20,287 bases of DNA from Zoogloea sp035335645 (GTDB lineage: Bacteria; Pseudomonadota; Gammaproteobacteria; Burkholderiales; Rhodocyclaceae): assembly GCA_035335645.1 (NCBI GenBank), contig DAOQMM010000067.1, forward strand, positions 1 to 20,287, in the 5' to 3' direction. Made by a program: the position numbers and the translations under genes. The notes beneath the pieces were generated by a model. That model worked only from the letters and a program-made list of their open reading frames with translations, was not told where the DNA came from and did no database searches. Of the stretch, positions 15,296-20,287 are shown in pieces. Position 1 is the stretch's first letter; each line of letters begins with the position of its first letter.

Positions 15296-16624
15296 TCAAT
15301 CGCCGGCCGCCGGTGCGGCGGCAGCCGTGAGGTAGTCCAGGGCCACGTTGGTCAGGGTGCGCACGCCGATGGCGAGCACCCGCTCGTCGATCCAGAAGCG
15401 CGGCGAATGATTGGGGAACACCGTCTCCGGCCGCGCGTCCGGCGGCACCACCCCGAGGAAGAAGAAGACCCCCGGCACCAGCTTCTGGTACGCGGAGAAA
15501 TCCTCCGAAACGGTGACCTTGGGATTCACGAACACCTGATCGCGCCCCAGCGTGGCCCGCAGGGACTCCGCCGTCAGGCGGGCCAGACGCTCATCGTTCA
15601 CCGTCACGTCGTAGTTCGGCGTGATCGTCACCGCCGCGCTGCCGCCGCCGCTCTCCGCGATCTTCTCGGCCGTGCGGATCAGGCGCTTCCGGATGTCGCC
15701 GCGCATGGTCTCGTCAAGGGCGCGGATCATGCCGCTCAGCTCCACCGTGTCGGGGATGATGTTCGGCCGGTTGCCTCCGTTGATCGCGCCGACGGTGATC
15801 ACCGACGGTTCGAGCAGCACATTCACCTGGCGGCTCTCGATGGTCTGCAGGCCCATGACCACCTGCGCCGCCAGCACCACGGGATCGACGCCCAGCCACG
15901 GCAGGGCCGCGTGGGTCTGGCTGCCCTGCACCACGATCCGGAAAGTATCGCCGCTCGCCATGAAAGGCCCGCCGCGCACGCCCGCCTTGCCCAGGGGCGT
16001 CCGGCTGTTGAGGTGCAGGCCGAAGATCGCCGAGGGCGCCGGATCCTTCAACGCCCCTTCGCGGATCATCAGCGCGGCCCCGCCCTCCTCGTCGGGCGGC
16101 GGGCCTTCCTCGGCGGGCTGGAAGAGGAACACCACCGTGCCCGGCACCCGCTCCCGCAGCGACGCGAGCACCTGCGCCACGCCCATCAGGATCGCCGTAT
16201 GGCCGTCGTGACCGCACACATGGGCGACGCCCACCTCCTGCCCCTGCCAGCGTGCCTTCTGCGTCGACGCAAAAGGCAGGCCGCTCTGCTCGGTGACCGG
16301 CAGGGCGTCCATGTCGGCCCGCAGCGCCACCACCGGCCCCGGCAGACCGCCGCGCAACACCCCCACAACGCCGGTGTGGGCCACCGGCGCACGCACCTCC
16401 AGCCCCAGCGCGCGCAGATGATCGGCCACCAGCCTGCCCGTCCGGAACTCCCGATTGCCCAGCTCGGGATGCTGATGGATGTCCCGTCGCCACGCGATCA
16501 CCTGCGCCTCCAGACGCTGCGCCTGCGCCTCCACCTGCGGCCGCAGGCTTCCCGGCTGCTGCGCGAGGGCATTGCCCACCCCCAGGACAAGGCCCAGCAC
16601 CCCCACGCGCATGCTCCGTCGCAT
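15296..16624 (-). CDS. Secreted M20D-family amidohydrolase/peptidase
   Basis: A 442-residue hydrolase with an N-terminal signal peptide (MRRSMRVGVLGLVLGVGNALA, likely cut before QQPG), so it should act in the periplasm or outside the cell. The M20D metal site is complete: HVCGHDGH (C137, H139), FLFQPAEEG (E172/E173), FGLHL (H204) and FPNHSPRF (H406). Other family blocks are RRDIHQHPELG (46-56), VALRADMDALPVTE (99-112) and TVSEDFSAYQ (371-380). Relatives hydrolyse N-acyl amino acids, hippurate or indole-acetyl amino acids; the substrate here is unknown. ATG 16624 has GGGAG 9 bases upstream. It follows the Lrp and GNAT genes on the same strand after a 166-base gap with its own candidate -10 box. 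Confidence 0.93.
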   Translation of the reverse strand: MRRSMRVGVLGLVLGVGNALAQQPGSLRPQVEAQAQRLEAQVIAWRRDIHQHPELGNREFRTGRLVADHLRALGLEVRAPVAHTGVVGVLRGGLPGPVVALRADMDALPVTEQSGLPFASTQKARWQGQEVGVAHVCGHDGHTAILMGVAQVLASLRERVPGTVVFLFQPAEEGPPPDEEGGAALMIREGALKDPAPSAIFGLHLNSRTPLGKAGVRGGPFMASGDTFRIVVQGSQTHAALPWLGVDPVVLAAQVVMGLQTIESRQVNVLLEPSVITVGAINGGNRPNIIPDTVELSGMIRALDETMRGDIRKRLIRTAEKIAESGGGSAAVTITPNYDVTVNDERLARLTAESLRATLGRDQVFVNPKVTVSEDFSAYQKLVPGVFFFLGVVPPDARPETVFPNHSPRFWIDERVLAIGVRTLTNVALDYLTAAAAPAAGD

Positions 16625-16685
16625 CGTCGCCGCTCCCGAATGGATCCGCCCGCCCCGCGCTGCGCCGCCGCAGCCCCTCTGGATC

Positions 16686-16691
16686 ATTCTA
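16686..16691 (-). promoter_or_regulatory. Candidate -10 element for the M20D gene
   Basis: TAGAAT on the minus strand (16691-16686) lies 62 bases before the M20D start codon, in the 166-base gap downstream of the GNAT gene. The -35 region is weak. It suggests the hydrolase is transcribed on its own, not only by read-through from lrp. Confidence 0.4.
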
Positions 16692-16790
16692 GACAGGCAC
16701 CGCCATTTCGCCGGACGCCTGCGCCGGCGGCCCCCGGCCCGCGACGCAGTCTGCGCGCCCCACGGGTCGCGGCCGCACTGTGCGCGGCGC

Positions 16791-17264
16791 CTACTCGATC
16801 AGCCCCCGCGCCCGCGCATCCGCCTCGTCCGGCATGATCGCCATCGCCGTGCGCATGCGCCGGAAACCGAACTGCGCGTAGAACGCCTCCTTGCCCGGCG
16901 CGGCGTAGAGCATCGTCAGCTCCACATTGGCGGCGGCCAGCAGACGCCGCACGATGGCCTGCCCGATGCCGCGCCCCTGGTATTCGGGCAACACCGCCAC
17001 GTCGTACAGCGCCGCCCGCGACACCCCGTCCGACAAGGCCCGCCCCACGCCGATCAGCACCGGCCCGGCATACACGAAGAGGCACAGCGCGCTGTTGCGG
17101 AAGGCCGTCTCCAGGCGCTCGGGCTCACGCCGCCGGCCCAGCTTCGCCCGCTCGAAGAGCGCCACCAGCGCCGGCCAGTCCACCCGCTCGACGTCCCACG
17201 AAAAGTCCAGCCCCGCGGCCCCGCCAGCGCCGTCCTGCCCCAGCGTCGTGTCTGCGGATGTCAT
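16791..17264 (-). CDS. GNAT-family N-acetyltransferase
   Basis: A 157-residue acetyl-CoA-dependent transferase of the GNAT fold. The acetyl-CoA-binding motif A is clear: LYDVAVLPEYQGRGIGQAIV (about residues 92-111), with the Q/RxxGxG/A core. It is followed by ELTMLYAAPGKEAFYAQFGF, which is motif B. The N-terminal 20 residues look poorly conserved (Gly/Ala-rich), so the start could be slightly downstream, but ATG 17264 follows GGCGGGA. It begins 11 bases after the stop of the Lrp-type regulator, indicating one operon. The acceptor amine is unknown; in this setting an amino acid or related amine is a reasonable guess. Confidence 0.9.
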   Translation of the reverse strand: MTSADTTLGQDGAGGAAGLDFSWDVERVDWPALVALFERAKLGRRREPERLETAFRNSALCLFVYAGPVLIGVGRALSDGVSRAALYDVAVLPEYQGRGIGQAIVRRLLAAANVELTMLYAAPGKEAFYAQFGFRRMRTAMAIMPDEADARARGLIE

Positions 17265-17275
17265 GTGTCCCGCCC

Positions 17276-17749
17276 TCACACTGGCAGCGCCGACGACGCC
17301 TTCACTTCCCGCAGGGACAGGCTCGAACGGATCGCCGTCACCCCCGGCAGCGTGCGCAGGCGGTCGCGCACGAAGAGCCCGTAGGCGTCCAGATCCTCCG
17401 CCACCACCTGCAACAGGTAATCGCAGTCGCCCGTCACGTTGTGACAGGACAGGATCTGCGGCAGCCCGGCCACCTGTCGCTCGAACTGCAGGGGCGCCTC
17501 CCCGGCGTGATCCCCCAGCGTCACCTGCACGAAGGCCAGCACCCCGTAGCCCAGCTTGCGCCGGCTGAGCCGCGCCTGATAGCCCTCGATGAAGCCCTCC
17601 GCCTCCAGCCGACGCAGGCGTCGCCAGCACGGCGTCTCGCTCAGCGACAGGGTCTCGGCCAGACGCGCGTTGGACATGCGCCCGTCCCCCTGGAGCAGGC
17701 GCAACACCGTGCGATCCACCTCATCCAGCCCATGTCCGGAAAGAATCAT
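17276..17749 (-). CDS. Lrp/AsnC-family transcriptional regulator
   Basis: A 157-residue feast/famine regulator. The N-terminal helix-turn-helix runs from LDEVDRTVLRLLQGDGRMSN through RLAETLSLSETPCWRRLRRL (about residues 8-49). The C-terminal RAM/effector domain contains VTGDCDYLLQVVAEDLDAY (about 106-124), which binds amino acids at the dimer interface. ATG 17749 has an excellent GGAGG ribosome site (rc of 17756-17762). The gene is divergent from a LysE/RhtB exporter and leads an operon with a GNAT enzyme. Two palindromes in the intergenic region are likely its operators. It probably activates or de-represses the exporter when a particular amino acid accumulates (inference from Lrp/LysE pairs). 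Confidence 0.94.
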   Translation of the reverse strand: MILSGHGLDEVDRTVLRLLQGDGRMSNARLAETLSLSETPCWRRLRRLEAEGFIEGYQARLSRRKLGYGVLAFVQVTLGDHAGEAPLQFERQVAGLPQILSCHNVTGDCDYLLQVVAEDLDAYGLFVRDRLRTLPGVTAIRSSLSLREVKASSALPV

Positions 17750-17783
17750 TCCCTGCCTCCTCGATATCAGGATGAAACTGTCC

Positions 17784-17818
17784 GAACAGTGGCTGTTCAC
17801 GAAGGATTTGGCAATCCT
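17784..17818. promoter_or_regulatory. Twin palindromes, probable Lrp-type operators
   Basis: GAACAG-TGG-CTGTTC (17784-17798) and AGGATT-TGGC-AATCCT (17803-17818) are perfect 6-bp-arm inverted repeats of 15 and 16 bases. Their centres are 19.5 bases apart, close to two helical turns, so two dimers could bind on one face of the DNA. They sit 35 bases upstream of the lrp start and 23 bases upstream of the lysE start at 17841. Both sizes fit the roughly 15-base dyads bound by Lrp-family dimers. Confidence 0.6.
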
Positions 17819-17840
17819 CTTCCCCTTCATTGGCCCGATC

Positions 17841-18515
17841 ATGAAGCTTCCGCACCGCCCGACGAAGCCCACCGCCGTGATCGACACCGCCGCCCTGCCC
17901 CTCTTCCTCGCCGCCCTCGCCGCCGCCTACCTGCTGCCGGGGCCGGACATGGCCCTCATCGTGTCCACCACCGCCCGCCACGGCCCGCGCAGTGGCCTGA
18001 TGGCCGCCGCCGGCCTGGCCCTGTCCCGCAGCCTGCATGTGCTCCTCTCCGGATTCGGGCTGGCCGCCCTCTTCGCCGCCCATCCCCTGCTCTTCCACGG
18101 CGTCAAGCTGCTCGGCGCCGCCTATCTGCTCGGCCTGGCGTGGACACTCCTCACCGCCCCCGACACCACGCCCGGCGCGACCGCCGCAGCCGCCTGCGCA
18201 TCGCCGCCCGGCGCGGCAGACGCCCTGCGCCGCGGATTCCTCACCAATCTGCTCAACCCCAAGGCCCTCGGCTTCTGCGCCATCCTGCTGCCCCAGTTCG
18301 TCGCGCCCCACCAGCCCCTGCCCGGCCAGTTCGCGGTGCTCGGGCTCATCCTCGTGGGGCTTGGCGCGGCCTTCGACGCGGCCTACATCTGTGCCGCCCA
18401 GGGGGTGGCCCGCCGCTTTGCCGCGGCACCGCGCCTGCGCGGGCTGTCGCGCCTCACCTGCGCCGGCGTCTTCGGCCTGGCCGCGCTGCGCCTCGCCTTC
18501 AGCGGCACCGACTGA
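17841..18515 (+). CDS. LysE/RhtB-family amino acid exporter
   Basis: A 224-residue inner-membrane exporter with about six helices. Family marks are AAYLLPGPDMALIVSTTARHGP near the N-terminus (around residues 27-48), followed by GPRSGLMAAAGLALSRSLHV, and FLTNLLNPKALGFCAILLPQF (around 133-153). The family exports amino acids such as lysine, threonine or homoserine out of the cell. The start is uncertain: ATG 17841, GTG 17877 and ATG 17772 share the frame. I prefer 17841 because the palindromic operators then lie upstream; 17772 would place them inside the gene. It is divergent from an Lrp/AsnC gene, a common regulatory partner, and converges on the TSUP gene. Confidence 0.9.
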   Translation: MKLPHRPTKPTAVIDTAALPLFLAALAAAYLLPGPDMALIVSTTARHGPRSGLMAAAGLALSRSLHVLLSGFGLAALFAAHPLLFHGVKLLGAAYLLGLAWTLLTAPDTTPGATAAAACASPPGAADALRRGFLTNLLNPKALGFCAILLPQFVAPHQPLPGQFAVLGLILVGLGAAFDAAYICAAQGVARRFAAAPRLRGLSRLTCAGVFGLAALRLAFSGTD

Positions 18516-18556
18516 AGCCTCCCACTGCGCCCCGCGCCGGCCATCACCAACCCGCC

Positions 18557-19324
18557 TCAGCCCATCAACCAGCGCCCGACGCCCAGCCACAGGGCCGTGA
18601 CGCCCAGCATCGCCGCAAAGGCCGTGCGCATGCGCCGCTCGGGCAGGCGATGGGCCCACGCCACGCCCGCCGACACCGTCGCCAGCCCGCCCACGGCCAT
18701 GGGCAGGCCCCGCGACCAGTCCACATGCCCCGCCGACGCATACGCGGCCAGCGCCACCGCCGAGCTGGGCGCCACCAGGGCCAGCGACAAGCCCTGCGCC
18801 ACCGCCTGCCGTTGCCCCAGCCAGCCGGCGAGCAAAGGCGTCGCCAGCAAACCGCCGCCGATGCCCAGCAAACCCATGCTGCACCCGCCCGCCGCCCCCA
18901 CCAGGGGCAGCCAGCGCAACGCCAACGGCTTGCCGACCCCCGCCGCCGCCGGCGCCGCGCGCCACAACTTGATCGCCAAGGCCAGCAGGAACACGCAGAA
19001 CACCCCGCGCAGCACCAGCGGGTCCAACTGCGTCGCGAAATGGGCCATGCCCCAGGTGACCAGCGTCGCCGAGCCGGCAATGGCCGCCTGGGCCCGCCAC
19101 GGCATGGGCTGGCGCTGCTGGTAACGCCACCAGCCCACCAGCAGATTCGGCACCATCAGCACCAGGGCCGTCCCCTGGGCCTGCGCCTGCTCCATGCCAA
19201 AGCCCAGCACGAACAGGGGGATCGCCAGGATGCCCCCGCCGATGCCGAAGAGCCCCCCGAAGAAGCCCAGCCCCGCCCCCACCACCAGGGCCAGCCCCAT
19301 GTGGGCGTCCACTACAAAGTCCAT
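18557..19324 (-). CDS. TSUP-family (TauE/SafE) sulfite/anion permease
   Basis: A 255-residue inner-membrane protein with eight or so helices in two repeats. Each repeat begins with the TSUP Gly motif: GFFGGLFGIGGGILAIPL near residue 20-36 and GLLGIGGGLLATPLLAGW near 150. The family moves sulfite, sulfoacetate, taurine-derived or other small organic anions; the substrate cannot be told. I choose ATG 19324 (MDFVVDAHMG) because GAAGGGGG lies about 7 bases upstream; ATG 19363 would add 13 residues without a good ribosome site. It is divergent from a LysR regulator with 99 bases between starts, which suggests LysR control. Confidence 0.92.
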   Translation of the reverse strand: MDFVVDAHMGLALVVGAGLGFFGGLFGIGGGILAIPLFVLGFGMEQAQAQGTALVLMVPNLLVGWWRYQQRQPMPWRAQAAIAGSATLVTWGMAHFATQLDPLVLRGVFCVFLLALAIKLWRAAPAAAGVGKPLALRWLPLVGAAGGCSMGLLGIGGGLLATPLLAGWLGQRQAVAQGLSLALVAPSSAVALAAYASAGHVDWSRGLPMAVGGLATVSAGVAWAHRLPERRMRTAFAAMLGVTALWLGVGRWLMG

Positions 19325-19379
19325 GCGCGTGCCCCCTTCAAAAACCGATCCGCGCACTTTCATTGATTCACCGCATCGC

Positions 19380-19385
19380 TACAAT
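19380..19385 (+). promoter_or_regulatory. Candidate -10 element for the LysR gene
   Basis: TACAAT (5 of 6) precedes the LysR start by 38 bases. A half-symmetric ATTG (19362-19365) and CAAT (19382-19385) flank it and could be part of a LysR-type binding site, since these proteins bind between divergent genes. The -35 region is poor. Confidence 0.45.
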
Positions 19386-19423
19386 CGTCCGCACTGCAAT
19401 TCATCCCTGCGTACACGGCACGA

Positions 19424-20287
19424 ATGAACGACCTCCCGGACCTCGCCTTCTTCGCCCTCCTCGCCCGCCAGCCCACCCTGGCCGCCGCGGCCCAGGCCCT
19501 GGGCGTCACGCCCTCCAGCGTGAGCCGTCGCCTCGCCGCGCTGGAACACCGCCTCGGCGTGCGCCTCCTCCACCGCACCACGCGACGCATCAGCCTGAGC
19601 GCGGAAGGCAGCCGCTACCTGGAAGGCGGCGAACAGATCCTGCACGACCTGGACAACCTGGAGCGCTCCCTGCTCGGCAGCCGCGAAATGCCCCGCGGCC
19701 TGCTGCGCATCAACGCCACCTTCGGCTTCGGCCGTCGCCACCTGGCCCCGGCCCTTTCCGACTTCGCGCGACGCTATCCCGACGTGGAAGTGATCCTCGA
19801 TCTCACCGACCGCCCCCTCGACCTGACCGAACATGCCGTGGACGTGGGCATCCGCTTCGGCCCCCCGCCCGACGCCCGCATCCAGGCCCGCCGCATCGCC
19901 CCCAACCGCCGCCTCGTATGCGCCGCGCCCGCCTACCTGGACGCCCACGGCCACCCCGAATCCCCCCGCGACCTGCCGCGCCACCGCTGCATCGTCATCC
20001 GCGAAGCCACCGCCGCCTACAACCACTGGCAGCTCACCGACGGACACGAACAGATCATGGTCAAGGTCGGCGGCCCCCTCTCCACCAACTTCGGCGAGAT
20101 CGCCGTCGAATGGGCCCTCGCCGGCCACGGCATCGTGCTGCGCTCCGAATGGGACGTGGCCGCCGACCTCCGCGACGGCCGCCTGCAACGCCTCCTCAGC
20201 CCCTGGGCCGGCACGTCCGCCGACATCCACGCGGTCTATCCGCCGCGGCATCATCTGTCGGCGAAGGTGAAGGTGTTTGTGGCGTTT
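19424..20287 (+). CDS. LysR-family transcriptional regulator, 3' truncated
   Basis: The frame is open from ATG 19424 to the last base (288 codons), with no stop, so perhaps 10-20 residues are missing. The N-terminal winged helix is typical: MNDLPDLAFFALLARQPTLA then ALGVTPSSVSRRLAALEHRL and GVRLLHRTTRRISLSAEG. The effector domain follows from about residue 90 (PRGLLRINATFGFGRRHLAP, DLTEHAVDVGIRFGPPPD, GHGIVLRSEWDVAADLRDGR). It resembles the group of LysR proteins related to the DsdC/CrgA-like set. It is divergent from the TSUP permease and probably regulates it. The effector is unknown. Confidence 0.93.
   Translation, partial: MNDLPDLAFFALLARQPTLAAAAQALGVTPSSVSRRLAALEHRLGVRLLHRTTRRISLSAEGSRYLEGGEQILHDLDNLERSLLGSREMPRGLLRINATFGFGRRHLAPALSDFARRYPDVEVILDLTDRPLDLTEHAVDVGIRFGPPPDARIQARRIAPNRRLVCAAPAYLDAHGHPESPRDLPRHRCIVIREATAAYNHWQLTDGHEQIMVKVGGPLSTNFGEIAVEWALAGHGIVLRSEWDVAADLRDGRLQRLLSPWAGTSADIHAVYPPRHHLSAKVKVFVAF

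Overview
The window is about 70% G+C, tightly packed chromosomal DNA. Gene families, codon bias and the TAGAAT/TACAAT-type -10 elements suggest a free-living betaproteobacterium, possibly Rhodocyclales. That placement is inference; no rRNA or other marker gene is present. I see no tRNA, rRNA, CRISPR array, insertion sequence, phage gene or attachment site. Every gene looks intact except those cut by the window edges (the first SRPBCC gene and the last LysR gene).

Layout. (1) 2-1456, plus strand: a run of two AHSA1/SRPBCC-domain proteins and a PhnB-like VOC protein. (2) 1462-5878, minus strand: a membrane-bound hybrid histidine kinase with a PhnD-like periplasmic sensor domain, followed by a SulP anion transporter with a STAS domain. 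(3) 6057-7800, plus: a GT4 glycosyltransferase overlapping the ribosome-binding site of a PAP2 phosphatase, divergent from the kinase. (4) 8026-9366, plus: guanine deaminase. (5) 9398-11500, minus: a PAS-containing chemoreceptor with a likely sigma-28 (FliA) promoter. (6) 11721-13640: a MarR regulator divergent from a two-haem ferric-reductase-like flavoprotein, with dyad symmetries between them. (7) 13641-15253, plus: a 326-base leader region with a -10 element, a strongly folded RNA candidate and a small Arg-rich ORF, followed by an NhaD-type Na+/H+ antiporter. (8) 15296-17749, minus: an Lrp/AsnC regulator, a GNAT acetyltransferase and a secreted M20D amidohydrolase. (9) 17841-18515, plus: a LysE/RhtB exporter divergent from lrp, with two perfect palindromes between them. 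(10) 18557-20287: a TSUP permease divergent from a LysR regulator that runs off the window.

How it works together. The region is mainly transport, sensing and local control. It has three regulator/target pairs in divergent arrangement (MarR/reductase, Lrp/LysE, LysR/TSUP) and a kinase/transporter pair. The most unusual element is the structured leader in front of nhaD, which could be a cation-responsive RNA switch, though I cannot assign it to a class by eye. Second are the twin palindromes between lrp and lysE, about two helical turns apart. Third is the orphan PhnD-domain kinase, which sits between a SulP transporter and a possible glycolipid/phosphatidate gene pair.
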